A stretch of 64,000 bases of DNA from Epilithonimonas caeni DSM 17710 (GTDB taxonomy: Bacteria; Bacteroidota; Bacteroidia; Flavobacteriales; Weeksellaceae). Of the stretch, positions 1 through 8,907 are shown piece by piece (position 1 is the first letter of the stretch; each line of letters starts with the position of its first letter). Position numbers and translations under genes: made by a program. The stretch spans positions 124,001 to 188,000 of the forward strand of contig NZ_KE384527.1 of assembly GCF_000426465.1 (NCBI RefSeq), read 5' to 3'. The notes beneath the pieces were generated by a model that was not told the origin of the DNA, made no database searches, and saw only the letters and a program-made list of their open reading frames with translations.

Positions 1-980
1 TCTTTCTCTCCAATCCCCCTAAAAAAGAAAGGTTTTGATTTCGATTTCAAAAGATTATCAACAGGCAGTTCTTTGAAAGGCTGACTTTCCGTCCCTTCAT
101 AAATTACCGGACTGAAAGAACCAATCGCTGAAAATAGTTCCGGATAATCTGCTCCAATGAACATCGCCTGGTAACTCCCACGCGAAAGTCCTGCAATGGC
201 TTTTCTACTGTCTGTTTTATATTTTTTATCGATGTAAGGGATCAGCTCCTGAATCACAACCTTCTCCAGATTTTTGGTAGAAAGAACTGTTCTGGGATAA
301 TCATCGGCCAATTTCTCTTGCTCAGGATCCAACGCAACACCATGATCCATTACAACAATCATTTCTTTTGCTTTTCCTTCTGCAAAAAGATTGTCGAGAA
401 TATTTCTGACAAAGCCTTGTTTTTCCCAGCCGGTAATATTCTCGCCAGTCCCGTGATAGAGATATAAAACCGGAAGTTTCTTCGTTCCATAATTTGGAGG
501 TAAATAAACTTTGAAGTTTCTTTTTCCTTTAGTTATTTCTGAATTTAAACTATCATCAACTATTTTGCCGTGCTTCACATTTTTTTCAAAAAAGAAATCT
601 TCGCCGGAAGGAACTTCGATTCCGCTTGTTGGTTGTCCATATCCAAAATATAATTCCGTATTTGGGTCATTAGTCCGTTTTCCATCCACATTGAACCAAT
701 AATAATGAAAACCTATTGCCAAAGGTGAAGTTGAGACATTCCAAAAGCCATCTTTATCTTTGGTTATGGTAGATTTTACAGTTTGCATTCCATCTCCACC
801 TTCCAGAACCACAGATTTTGCTTCAGGAAAATAAACCCTGAACTTCGCTTTTCTATCATTGTCTATTTTTGGAAACTCTTTTCCGGCTTTTGCTGTTGAA
901 GAGGTTTTATAGTTTTGTGAAAATAACATCGATGAACTACTTAAAGCGATAACAGCTGTTATGATTTTTAATGTCTGCAT
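1..980 (-). CDS. Secreted alpha/beta-hydrolase esterase, enterochelin/feruloyl esterase-like (C-terminus cut by window edge)
   Basis: Reading from an ATG at 978-980, the protein opens with a signal peptide (about residues 1-22, ending SMLFSQ). A beta-sandwich region of the glycogen-binding/esterase N-terminal type follows at about 40-120, then an esterase domain from about 150. The nucleophile elbow GLSRGS is at 264-269 with Ser266, and a DHG turn lies near 212. The order signal, sandwich, esterase D is that of Fes/XynZ-like enzymes, which hydrolyse esters of siderophores or plant phenolics; the substrate here cannot be told. The reading frame is open to base 3, so the catalytic His and the C-terminus are outside the window. 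Confidence 0.85.
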   Translation of the reverse strand, partial: MQTLKIITAVIALSSSSMLFSQNYKTSSTAKAGKEFPKIDNDRKAKFRVYFPEAKSVVLEGGDGMQTVKSTITKDKDGFWNVSTSPLAIGFHYYWFNVDGKRTNDPNTELYFGYGQPTSGIEVPSGEDFFFEKNVKHGKIVDDSLNSEITKGKRNFKVYLPPNYGTKKLPVLYLYHGTGENITGWEKQGFVRNILDNLFAEGKAKEMIVVMDHGVALDPEQEKLADDYPRTVLSTKNLEKVVIQELIPYIDKKYKTDSRKAIAGLSRGSYQAMFIGADYPELFSAIGSFSPVIYEGTESQPFKELPVDNLLKSKSKPFFFRGIGEK

Positions 981-1031
981 TGATCGGAATATGAATTGTT
1001 GAATTTAAGGATCATTTATCTCATAAACAAG

Positions 1032-1060
1032 AAACCGCCTTGGAAATCCGAAGCGGTTTT
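1032..1060 (-). terminator. Likely terminator after cphA
   Basis: Arms AAACCGC (1032-1038) and GCGGTTT (1053-1059) pair, and the stem is partly extended by TTGG/CCGA. It lies just beyond the cphA stop at 1079. On the minus strand the run after the stem is only TTTCTT, so termination may be moderate. Confidence 0.55.
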
Positions 1061-1078
1061 GATGCAAAATTTTAACAA

Positions 1079-3697
1079 TTATTCGTCCTGGAGCTCTTTT
1101 GCTTGATATTCCTGAACCAATTCTATCGCATTGTGTATCACATCGCTGAGTGCCGTGATAAAAGTCCCTTCTTCGGCCAGGCTCATTGCGTGTTTCAATG
1201 CATCGATCTCTTTCGGGATACATTCGTAGCTGACACTTTTGTCCACACTTTGGATACCTTCCATTATTAATCCGTTGATCTCTTCTTCAGTTCTTCCCCG
1301 CAGATGCTTCTCATTTCTGATGATGATATGGTCAAACATTCTTGCTGCGATCTTCCCACATTCCCGGATGTCATTATCCCGTCTGTCTCCAACGCCCGAA
1401 ATGATCCCGATCTTCTTGTTGGATTCTATATTTCTGAGATAATCTTCTATGGCCTCATAACTTGCAGGATTGTGTGCAAAGTCGATCATCACTTTGAAGT
1501 TCTTAAACTTGAAGACATTCAGCCTGCCCGGAGTCAACTGCGCACTTGGGATAAATGTCGTCAAAGCCAAAGCAATATTAGGAATTTCGAAACCATATAC
1601 ATAAGCCGCCAAAGAAGCAGCAAGAACATTCGCGATCATAAATTTCGCCTTGCCCTCCATCGTGATCGGAATATTCTTGACACGCTCTATCCTGATCTTC
1701 CACTCGCCTTTCTTGATGGTCACAAAACCTTCCTCATAAACACAGGTAATTTTTCCTTCTTTCGCAAATTTTTTGATATGTAGATTATTTTCATCCAAAC
1801 TGAAAAGTGCCACTTTCGGGCGTAGATCATCAGCCAGTCTCATAGAATATTCGTCATCGGCATTCAGGATACACCAACCATCTTTTTTCACGCTGTCCAG
1901 TACCACACGTTTAACCCTGGTGAGATCTTTAAGATTATGAATATCGCTCAATCCCAAATGATCTTCTTTAATATTGGTTAAAACACCAATATCACAACTT
2001 CCAAATCCTAATCCGGAACGTAAAATTCCACCTCTAGCCGTTTCCAAGACAGCAAATTCCACAGTCGGGTCTTTCAGGATAAATTCCGCAGACATTGGTC
2101 CGGTCGTATCCCCTTTTTCCAATAAGGTATTTTGAATATAAATCCCGTCAGATGTTGTAAATCCTACTCTTTTTCCATTATTTTTAACGATGTGAGCCAA
2201 CAATCTTGTCGTCGTCGTCTTCCCATTAGTTCCTGTCACCGCAATGATTGGAATTCTGAATTCTTTTCCTTGAGGATATAACATATCAACAACCGGAGCT
2301 GCTACGTTTCTCGGCAGACCTTCACTAGGTGCAAGGTGCATTCTGAATCCCGGAGCTGCATTCACTTCCAAAATTGCACCACCACTTTCTTTAAGAGGCT
2401 GCGTGAGATTTTCTGCCATAATATCGATTCCGCAGACATCCAATCCGATGATTCTGGAAACACGTTCAGCCATCTGAATATTCTCCGGATGAATCATATC
2501 CGTCACATCAATCGAAGTTCCTCCAGTTGAAAGATTTGCCGTCGATTTTAAATAAACGATTTCTCCTTTTTGTGGAATCGTTTCAAGAGTATAATTCAAT
2601 TTTTCAAGAAGTTCGTTGGTATCTTTATCAACATCAATTTCCGTCAAAACATTTTCGTGCCCGTAACCTCTTCTTGGGTCAAGATTTTCTTTATCTATTA
2701 ATTGCTGGATATTCATTTCACCATCTCCGACGACGTGAGCAGGAACTCTTCTGGCTGCGGCAACCATCTTGTGATTGATGACCAAAACCCGGAAATCAAA
2801 ACCCGTAATATATTTTTCTACAATGACTTTTCTGGAATATTTCTGAGCGTGTTCCAGGCCGATAACCGCCGTCTCATAATCCTTGACATTGATAGAAGCA
2901 CCTTTACCGTGATTTCCATCCAAAGGTTTCAGAACCAACGGATAACCAATTTTCTTGATGACATATTGCAAATCTTCTTCATCCACAACCAATCCTCCGG
3001 ACGGAACAGGAATTGCGGCATCTTCCAGCATTTTTTTTGTGAGCTCTTTGTTGCAGGCAATATCAACTGCAATGCTGCTTGTATTTCCCGTGATGGTCGC
3101 TTGAAATCTCTGCTGATTAATTCCATAACCCAACTGGACCAGCGAATTTTTCCCCAACCTGATCCAAGGAATCCTTCTGGAAGCCGCTTCCTCCACAATA
3201 CTTCCTGTAGAAGGTCCCAATCTTTCCCTTTCACGAATTTCCTTTAGTTTATGGACACAATCGCTGATATCATAATCAGTTCCATCAATTAAGCATTGGG
3301 CAATCTTCACAGATTCTTCAGCAGCGAAAACCCCTGCCCTTTCCTCGAGATAATTGAAAACAACATTGTAAGTTCCGGGCGTTTTGGTTTCCCTGGTTCT
3401 CCCAAATCCAACATCCATTCCCGCAAGTGTCTGAATTTCCAATGCAATATGCTCAATGACATGTCCCATCCACGTCCCCATTTCCACACGTTTGAAAAAA
3501 CCGCCTTCTACACCTTCTGAACATCTGTGGGAATAAAGAGACGGCAACAATTGTTCGATCCTTTCCCGGAATCCTTCTATTTTATTGGTTGGCAGATGTT
3601 CTATTTCTTCCAGATCCAATCGCATCTGGATCAATTTTTTTCTGGTAATGCTCCAGATATTAGGACCTCTTAAAACCTGTATTTTTTCTATTTTCAT
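1079..3697 (-). CDS. cphA: Cyanophycin synthetase
   Basis: CphA polymerises Asp and Arg into multi-L-arginyl-poly-L-aspartate, a nitrogen and carbon reserve, using ATP at two sites. The 872-residue length is usual for the family. Visible parts are an N-terminal domain (1-160), an ATP-grasp domain (about 215-475) with KPLDGNHGKG near 257-266 and EVNAAPGF at 444-451, and a Mur-ligase-like domain with the P-loop GTNGKTTT at 489-496, DFAHNP further on and HLRGRT near the C-terminus. Both active sites look intact, unlike the degenerate CphA2 forms. It is divergent from cyanophycinase and the isoaspartyl peptidase across a 257-base gap. The ATG at 3695-3697 gives the expected MKIEKIQVLRGPN start. 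Confidence 0.96.
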   Translation of the reverse strand: MKIEKIQVLRGPNIWSITRKKLIQMRLDLEEIEHLPTNKIEGFRERIEQLLPSLYSHRCSEGVEGGFFKRVEMGTWMGHVIEHIALEIQTLAGMDVGFGRTRETKTPGTYNVVFNYLEERAGVFAAEESVKIAQCLIDGTDYDISDCVHKLKEIRERERLGPSTGSIVEEAASRRIPWIRLGKNSLVQLGYGINQQRFQATITGNTSSIAVDIACNKELTKKMLEDAAIPVPSGGLVVDEEDLQYVIKKIGYPLVLKPLDGNHGKGASINVKDYETAVIGLEHAQKYSRKVIVEKYITGFDFRVLVINHKMVAAARRVPAHVVGDGEMNIQQLIDKENLDPRRGYGHENVLTEIDVDKDTNELLEKLNYTLETIPQKGEIVYLKSTANLSTGGTSIDVTDMIHPENIQMAERVSRIIGLDVCGIDIMAENLTQPLKESGGAILEVNAAPGFRMHLAPSEGLPRNVAAPVVDMLYPQGKEFRIPIIAVTGTNGKTTTTRLLAHIVKNNGKRVGFTTSDGIYIQNTLLEKGDTTGPMSAEFILKDPTVEFAVLETARGGILRSGLGFGSCDIGVLTNIKEDHLGLSDIHNLKDLTRVKRVVLDSVKKDGWCILNADDEYSMRLADDLRPKVALFSLDENNLHIKKFAKEGKITCVYEEGFVTIKKGEWKIRIERVKNIPITMEGKAKFMIANVLAASLAAYVYGFEIPNIALALTTFIPSAQLTPGRLNVFKFKNFKVMIDFAHNPASYEAIEDYLRNIESNKKIGIISGVGDRRDNDIRECGKIAARMFDHIIIRNEKHLRGRTEEEINGLIMEGIQSVDKSVSYECIPKEIDALKHAMSLAEEGTFITALSDVIHNAIELVQEYQAKELQDE

Positions 3698-3954
3698 ATC
3701 AATTTATTCTCTATGTCACATTTCTACTTTATCAAAGATAATAGAAAAGCATTTAAATTTAAAAAAATCAGAAATAATTATTTTGATATAAAATAAATTC
3801 GTTATCAATTACTCAAAATAATTAACAAATTGTTAATTCAGCCACACCAATTCATAGGAATAAGTTATTAATAATTAAAAGTTTAAATCTATTCAGGGAA
3901 TTTTTGGCGTGTTAAAATGAAGTTTTTCTGATATGATTTATTATTTTTGTTAAC

Positions 3955-4851
3955 ATGAAATCAAAAGGAAAACTAGTCATCATTGGAGGCGCCGTAAATA
4001 AAGGAAGTTTTACGGAATCCAGTTTTGACCCAAATGTTGAAAAAAACCTCAACTTTTTTGAACGGGGAATCCTCAGAAAAATAATCGACGAGTCCAAACA
4101 CAAAGAAGACTCCGTGATCGAAGTCATCACTACCGCATCACAGATCCCGGGCATTGTAGGCCCGGAATATAAAAAGGCCTTCGAATATCTTGGCATTAAA
4201 AACTGTAATATTCTGGACATCCAAAACCGCGAACAAGCAAACAGCGATGCTATTGTTGCAAGAGCCAACGCTGCAGATGTTGTTATGTTCACGGGTGGCG
4301 ACCAGCTTCGTCTGACCTCGATTCTTGGAGGAACGAGATTCCACGATGCGATTTTAACTAAATATCAAACCGAAGATTTTATCTACGCAGGAACTTCTGC
4401 CGGAGCAGCTGCTGCATCGGAAAATATGATCTACCAAGGTTCGAGCTCCGAAGCACTTTTGAAGGGAGAGATCAAGACAACACAAGGCCTTGGGTTCATA
4501 GAAAATGTGATCATAGACACACACTTTGTTCAAAGGGGAAGAATCGGAAGACTGTTCCAAGCGGTCGTGAATAACCCGAGAACCCTGGGAATCGGCTTAG
4601 GTGAAGATACAGGCCTGTTTATAGAAGATAATACAATGACAGCAATTGGTTCCGGACTGGTAATCATCGTTGATGGGCTTCAAATCAAAGATACTAACTT
4701 GACAAATGTAGAATTAGGTCAGCCAATTTCTATCAAAAACTTAATTGTAGATGTCCTGTCTATGAATGATACTTTCGATTTGAAAACCAGAGAAATGACG
4801 ATTGTTAATTCCCAGTACAACCCGATTCCGCAGGTTATTCCGAATAGTTAA
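3955..4851 (+). CDS. cphB: Cyanophycinase
   Basis: This is a serine peptidase of family S51 that cuts cyanophycin to beta-Asp-Arg dipeptides. The 298-residue protein has no signal peptide, so it should act on cytoplasmic granules, consistent with the adjacent synthetase. The nucleophile is Ser148 in AGTSAGAAAAS. GGDQ at 114-117 and the DTHFVQRGRIGRL region match the substrate pocket and C-terminal core of the family. A TATTTTTG element at 3942-3949 resembles a Bacteroidota -7 box only five bases before the ATG, which would give an almost leaderless transcript. The isoaspartyl peptidase follows after 108 bases. Confidence 0.95.
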   Translation: MKSKGKLVIIGGAVNKGSFTESSFDPNVEKNLNFFERGILRKIIDESKHKEDSVIEVITTASQIPGIVGPEYKKAFEYLGIKNCNILDIQNREQANSDAIVARANAADVVMFTGGDQLRLTSILGGTRFHDAILTKYQTEDFIYAGTSAGAAAASENMIYQGSSSEALLKGEIKTTQGLGFIENVIIDTHFVQRGRIGRLFQAVVNNPRTLGIGLGEDTGLFIEDNTMTAIGSGLVIIVDGLQIKDTNLTNVELGQPISIKNLIVDVLSMNDTFDLKTREMTIVNSQYNPIPQVIPNS

Positions 4852-4908
4852 TAACATGTTGATTTCTGTGTGGCATTTCTATAATTAATTATTTTTATCT
4901 TTCAACAA

Positions 4909-4934
4909 TGTCAGTCTGAGGTCCTCGAAGACCT
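4909..4934 (+). repeat. Degenerate REP-like element
   Basis: TGTCAGTCTGAGGTCCTCGA followed by AGACCT resembles the TGTCAGGCTGAGCTTGTCGA repeats seen at 42372, 57465 and 58582. It lies in the spacer between the cyanophycinase and the isoaspartyl peptidase. Confidence 0.5.
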
Positions 4935-4959
4935 ATAATACTAAACTTCCATATTAAAT

Positions 4960-5802
4960 ATGAAAATAATCATTCACGGTGGATTTTTCTCCGAAAGCAG
5001 CCAAAGCAATGAAGTTAAGCTGGCCAAACAAAACTCGCTGAAAGAAATTGCAAAAAAATCATACGAGTTTCTAAAAGACAATTCAGCTTTTGATACGGTT
5101 GCTTATGCTGTTTCGCTTTTGGAAGATGATGAATTGTACAATGCAGGAATTGGTTCGCAGATCCAGAGTGACGGCATTATACGTATGAGCGCTGCTATTA
5201 TGAATGGTGAGACTCAGAAAATGAGTGGTGTGATCAATATCCAGGATGTGAAAAACCCGATTTTCGTGGCCAAAGAACTGATGAAAGAAGACGACCGTAT
5301 TTTGGGTGGAAATGGTGCGAAAATTTATGCTTCTGAAAATGGGTTCGAAGATTTCTCAACAGAAATCCCACAGCGTAGAAAAGAATATGAAGAGAAACTA
5401 AAAAACGGAGGAAAAGGAACTGTTGGTGCTGTTGCAATTGACAAACACGGAAAACTTGCCGTTGCAACTTCAACTGGAGGAAAAGGTTTTGAAATCCCCG
5501 GAAGAATCTCTGATTCTGCGACGGTTGCCGGGAATTTCGCCAACAAATTTTGTGCTGTCAGTTGCACAGGCGTTGGCGAAGACATTGTGAGCAATGCGAC
5601 CGCTGCTAAAATAGTAACCCGAGTAACTGACGGTTTAACCATGGAAAATGCTTTTGACAGAACCTTTGAGGAGTTGAAAGAAATTGACGGTTTTGCCGGC
5701 GCCATCGGGATTGATTCTGAAGGAAATATTTTCCACCAGGATTCTTATCCTACAATGGTTTTTGCTAGTTTTGACGGGGTGGATTTTGAGGTTTTTGGGT
5801 AA
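4960..5802 (+). CDS. iaaA: Isoaspartyl peptidase / plant-type L-asparaginase
   Basis: This is an N-terminal-nucleophile hydrolase that would split the beta-Asp-Arg dipeptides released by cyanophycinase into free Asp and Arg, completing degradation. The 280-residue precursor has the autocleavage and nucleophile motif GTVGAVAID with Thr154, preceded by the usual charged linker (about 135-152). STGGKGFEIPGRISDS at 171-186 and the later CTGVGED match the substrate-binding region. It should self-cleave into two subunits of about 153 and 127 residues. No signal peptide is seen, which suits a cytoplasmic role. Assignment to cyanophycin use comes from the neighbours; the family also removes isoaspartyl peptides generally. 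Confidence 0.93.
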   Translation: MKIIIHGGFFSESSQSNEVKLAKQNSLKEIAKKSYEFLKDNSAFDTVAYAVSLLEDDELYNAGIGSQIQSDGIIRMSAAIMNGETQKMSGVINIQDVKNPIFVAKELMKEDDRILGGNGAKIYASENGFEDFSTEIPQRRKEYEEKLKNGGKGTVGAVAIDKHGKLAVATSTGGKGFEIPGRISDSATVAGNFANKFCAVSCTGVGEDIVSNATAAKIVTRVTDGLTMENAFDRTFEELKEIDGFAGAIGIDSEGNIFHQDSYPTMVFASFDGVDFEVFG

Positions 5803-5809
5803 AAATATT

Positions 5810-6472
5810 ATGAATAAAATTAATATAATCCTCTTTTTATTTATTTCGGCTTTTTCTTTTGCACAGAATGACAGTGACAGTGTTGATAAATTGACCAACG
5901 AAATGTGTCTAAGCTTCAAGAATAATGAAAGTTTAAGCGATTCTTTAAGAATTACAATTTTAAATGAAAAATTTATCTTTCCTTATTTGAGCCAGTTTCC
6001 AGAGACAGAACAAGAACCTTTAGTAGACAAATTGTACTTTAGATTCCAAAAAAACTGCAAGGAATTTGTAGATTATTTGTATCGAATTGACCCTCCAAGA
6101 AAAGATGATTGGATAAAACTTGACACTCGTCCGGACATCAAGATTACTAAGAAAGAGCTGGACTTCCTAAAGAGAAAACAAAACTTCTATTATTTCGAAT
6201 GGGACGGAGAAAAAACAACTGTTAAAATAACCAACAAATATTGGACTGAAACGTTTTCTGATGGCACTTACTCAAAATTATACTTTAGATGGCTGGCCAG
6301 CAATCAATTTGAATTAGAATTCATTGAAAGTAATAATAATGGCAGAAAGAACTTCAGCAAACTTGGTGACAAATATGTTTATGAAATTGTCAGCAAAGAA
6401 AACGATCATTACTGGATTTTGGTTACAATTTCTGGACAATCAGAATTATTTATGTTCAAATTGTTTCTGTAG
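5810..6472 (+). CDS. Secreted protein of unknown function
   Basis: I do not recognise this 220-residue protein. A start at 5810 is chosen over longer in-frame starts inside the upstream gene because it gives a clean signal peptide (MNKINIILFLFISAFSFAQ) and begins seven bases after the upstream stop. The mature part is charged and rich in aromatic residues, with no repeats, cysteine motif or further membrane segment. The close spacing suggests cotranscription with the isoaspartyl peptidase, but nothing in the sequence ties it to cyanophycin. A terminator hairpin follows directly. Confidence 0.8.
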   Translation: MNKINIILFLFISAFSFAQNDSDSVDKLTNEMCLSFKNNESLSDSLRITILNEKFIFPYLSQFPETEQEPLVDKLYFRFQKNCKEFVDYLYRIDPPRKDDWIKLDTRPDIKITKKELDFLKRKQNFYYFEWDGEKTTVKITNKYWTETFSDGTYSKLYFRWLASNQFELEFIESNNNGRKNFSKLGDKYVYEIVSKENDHYWILVTISGQSELFMFKLFL

Positions 6473-6482
6473 AAAATAAATT

Positions 6483-6515
6483 AAAACCGCTATCTCTCGA
6501 AAGCGGTTTTTATCT
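6483..6515 (+). terminator. Rho-independent terminator
   Basis: AAAACCGCT (6483-6491) pairs with AGCGGTTTT (6502-6510) and is followed by a T-rich run. It lies between the convergent genes ending at 6472 and 6544 and probably serves the plus-strand cyanophycin-side transcript. Confidence 0.8.
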
Positions 6516-6543
6516 TTTATCATTGATAATTTATCATTTATAC

Positions 6544-7527
6544 TTAATCGAGCCAACCCATTTCCTTCATCCACTCATCGTTGTAGATTTTCCCAACATA
6601 ACGGGAACCGTGGTCGTGAAGCAGAACGACAATGATATCATCTTTCGTAAATTGGTCTTTCATCTGAACCAAAGACGAAATCGCACTTCCTGCAGAATAA
6701 CCACAGAAGATTCCTTCTTCTTTAGCTAATTTTCTAGCGTAGATCGCACCATCTTTATCCGTTACTTTTTCGAAATGGTCGATAACGCTCATATCATAAT
6801 TCTCAGGAATAATGTCTTCCCCAATTCCTTCCGTGATATAAGTGTAAGCATGATCATAATGCAATTCTCCAGTCTCGTGGAATTCCTTCAAGATCGAACC
6901 ATAAGTATCAACACCTATGATCTTGATATTTGGATTTCTTTCTTTGAAGAATGTTCCACAGCCTGTGATCGTTCCGCCTGTTCCTGCTCCGGCAACAAAG
7001 TGTGTTAATTTACCTTCCGTCTGTTCCCAGATTTCGGGAGCTGTACTTTCGTAATGTGCCTGCCTGTTCGACAAGTTATCATATTGGTTCACATACCACC
7101 CATTTTCTGTTTCAGTTGCCAATCTTTTGGAAACCGAATAATAAGAACGTGGATCGGTGGGCTTAACATCCGTCGGGCAAACGATCACTTCAGCCCCAAC
7201 AGCACGAAGAATATCACATTTTTCTTTGGATTGCTTGGAATTGGTCACGAAAATACATTTGTATCCTTTTTGGATAGCCACCAAAGCCAGTCCCATTCCT
7301 GTGTTTCCTGAAGTTCCTTCTATGATCGTTCCGCCAGGTTTCAGACGGCCGTCTTTTTCTGCATCTTCAATCATTTTGAGCGCCATCCTGTCTTTTACAG
7401 AGTTCCCAGGATTGGTAGTCTCCACTTTTGCCAAAACCAAAGCCGGAAAGTCTTCTCCCAATACTTTATTCAGTTTTACCAATGGCGTGTTACCAATTGT
7501 TTCGACTATATTGTTATAATATTTCAT
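6544..7527 (-). CDS. PLP-dependent cystathionine beta-synthase-like / cysteine synthase
   Basis: This fold-type II PLP enzyme of beta-replacement chemistry joins a serine-derived or O-acetylserine unit to homocysteine or sulfide. PLP Lys45 is in NSVKDR, the substrate loop GTSGNTG is at 71-77 and the phosphate loop GTGGTITG at 182-189. The middle (EGIGEDIIP, EEGIFCGYSAGS) and the end (YNDEWMKEMGWL) resemble the catalytic core of cystathionine beta-synthase more than CysK. At 327 residues it lacks the C-terminal regulatory CBS (Bateman) pair. The product cannot be fixed from sequence alone: either cystathionine or cysteine is possible. Confidence 0.9.
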   Translation of the reverse strand: MKYYNNIVETIGNTPLVKLNKVLGEDFPALVLAKVETTNPGNSVKDRMALKMIEDAEKDGRLKPGGTIIEGTSGNTGMGLALVAIQKGYKCIFVTNSKQSKEKCDILRAVGAEVIVCPTDVKPTDPRSYYSVSKRLATETENGWYVNQYDNLSNRQAHYESTAPEIWEQTEGKLTHFVAGAGTGGTITGCGTFFKERNPNIKIIGVDTYGSILKEFHETGELHYDHAYTYITEGIGEDIIPENYDMSVIDHFEKVTDKDGAIYARKLAKEEGIFCGYSAGSAISSLVQMKDQFTKDDIIVVLLHDHGSRYVGKIYNDEWMKEMGWLD

Positions 7528-7566
7528 AATCTATATTTTTAATTTCTTTGAAACGGCGAATCTCAC

Positions 7567-7643
7567 GCAGCCCGGCTTGAGCGGAGCTCTTTTTCTTTTT
7601 TGAAGAAAAAAGCGGGAGCGGAAGACGGAAATAGCTGCCCAAA
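7567..7643. repeat. Structured intergenic repeat, copy 1 of 3
   Basis: The element opens GCAGCCCGGCTTGAGCGGA and closes GGAAATAGCTGCCCAAA. GCAGC and GCTGC at the ends can pair, and the centre is a hairpin with arms TTTTTCTT and AAGAAAAA. Related copies are at 14247 and 53180. It sits between two minus-strand genes, just upstream of the CBS-like gene. Confidence 0.75.
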
Positions 7644-7656
7644 TTACAATAATTTT

Positions 7657-8907
7657 TTAACTGTATTTTATCGCTTTGACGGGTGAAATTTTACTAATCA
7701 AATAACTTGGGAAGATCATTGCTATCCCGGAAACGATGAAGATCCCAACAGAAACCGCAATAATGTAAACAGGATTGAGATCCACCGGAACCGTACTGAT
7801 AAAGTAATTTTCGGGGTCCAACTTGATGAATCCTGTATATTTTTGAATGAGCAATAATCCGATCCCAATGATATTGCCTGCAAAAAGGCCCGGAACCATG
7901 ATCAACAAAGTGTAATTGATAAAAATGGACCGTATCTGCCCGTTGGACGCACCCATCGTTTTCAAAATCCCTATGGAATTGGTTCTTTCGATAATTAGAA
8001 TAAGCAAGACCATTATAATGTTGATCACCACGACAATTAACATGATCGCAATGATCAACGAAATATTTTGATTGAAGATATTGATCCAATCCAAAATTTG
8101 CGGATACTTTTCCGTTACTTTCTCGGCATAATTCTTATATCCAATATGTTTTTCGACCTGCGGGAAAACCTGACCGATCTTATCCGTATCATCTAAAAAA
8201 ATATCTAAACCTCCAATCTCTTTCTCGTTCATATTCATCACCTTTCGAACATGATTGATATCACCGATCATATAAAGGTCGTCCACTAATTTGATGTCCG
8301 TTTTATAGATCCCTTTGATGAGGAATTTTCTGTAGATCGGTTTCTGATCTTCTTTTGAAAAAATAGCGACAATACTGTCATTCGCTTTAAGAGAAAGGTC
8401 ATTTGCTATTTTCTCTGATAAAATAACCTCGTTGTTATAACCATCCTCCTTATAATCGGGAATCGAGCCAGAAATCATAAACGGCTGAAACCTTTCTTTA
8501 TCGAAATCTTTCCCAACACCCTTCAGAATAACACCTGCGAAATTACTTTCGGTTCTCAGGATACCACTGACCGAAGCATAGGATTGCAAACCGGCAACCC
8601 CAGCAATAGAATTGATCGCTTTTATATCCAAACCTTTCGTGTCCAAAACAGATGAATTGTAAGAAGAGTTGGAACGTGTCGATCTGACAGAAATATCCCC
8701 GCTGAAATTGGAAATCCTGTCTTCTATTGCTTTCTTGGAACCAAGTCCCGTAGAAATCGTGATCAGGGAAACGATGATACCCAAAGCAACAGAAAGCCTA
8801 CCAATATAGACGATCACTTTGGAGAGGTTATTTTTGTTATCTTTGGAAAACGCTATTTTTTTCGAGAAATATAACGGAAAATTCAAATCAATGATTTTAA
8901 GCTTCAA
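7657..8907 (-). CDS. FtsX/LolC-type ABC transporter permease
   Basis: The protein has one N-terminal membrane segment (about residues 33-52), a large periplasmic MacB-like domain, then three C-terminal segments (about 280-400), the topology of lipoprotein-releasing LolC/LolE and related permeases. The opening NFPLYFSKKIAFSK is typical of the flavobacterial family. No ATPase gene is adjacent, so its partner must be elsewhere; lipoprotein transport is inferred from the family. No ATG exists near the conserved N-terminus, so a TTG at 8905-8907 is taken as the start. This overlaps the first 17 bases of the divergent NamZ gene. Confidence 0.88.
   Translation of the reverse strand: MKLKIIDLNFPLYFSKKIAFSKDNKNNLSKVIVYIGRLSVALGIIVSLITISTGLGSKKAIEDRISNFSGDISVRSTRSNSSYNSSVLDTKGLDIKAINSIAGVAGLQSYASVSGILRTESNFAGVILKGVGKDFDKERFQPFMISGSIPDYKEDGYNNEVILSEKIANDLSLKANDSIVAIFSKEDQKPIYRKFLIKGIYKTDIKLVDDLYMIGDINHVRKVMNMNEKEIGGLDIFLDDTDKIGQVFPQVEKHIGYKNYAEKVTEKYPQILDWINIFNQNISLIIAIMLIVVVINIIMVLLILIIERTNSIGILKTMGASNGQIRSIFINYTLLIMVPGLFAGNIIGIGLLLIQKYTGFIKLDPENYFISTVPVDLNPVYIIAVSVGIFIVSGIAMIFPSYLISKISPVKAIKYS

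Noticed and set aside
1304-1783. Plus-strand 159-residue frame inside cphA
   Set aside because: It is antisense to a well-supported gene, has His/Arg/Ser-rich shadow composition and no homology-like motif.
5684-5809. N-terminal extension of the secreted protein starting inside iaaA
   Set aside because: The start at 5810 gives a signal peptide and a normal spacer; the extension would read iaaA in another frame.
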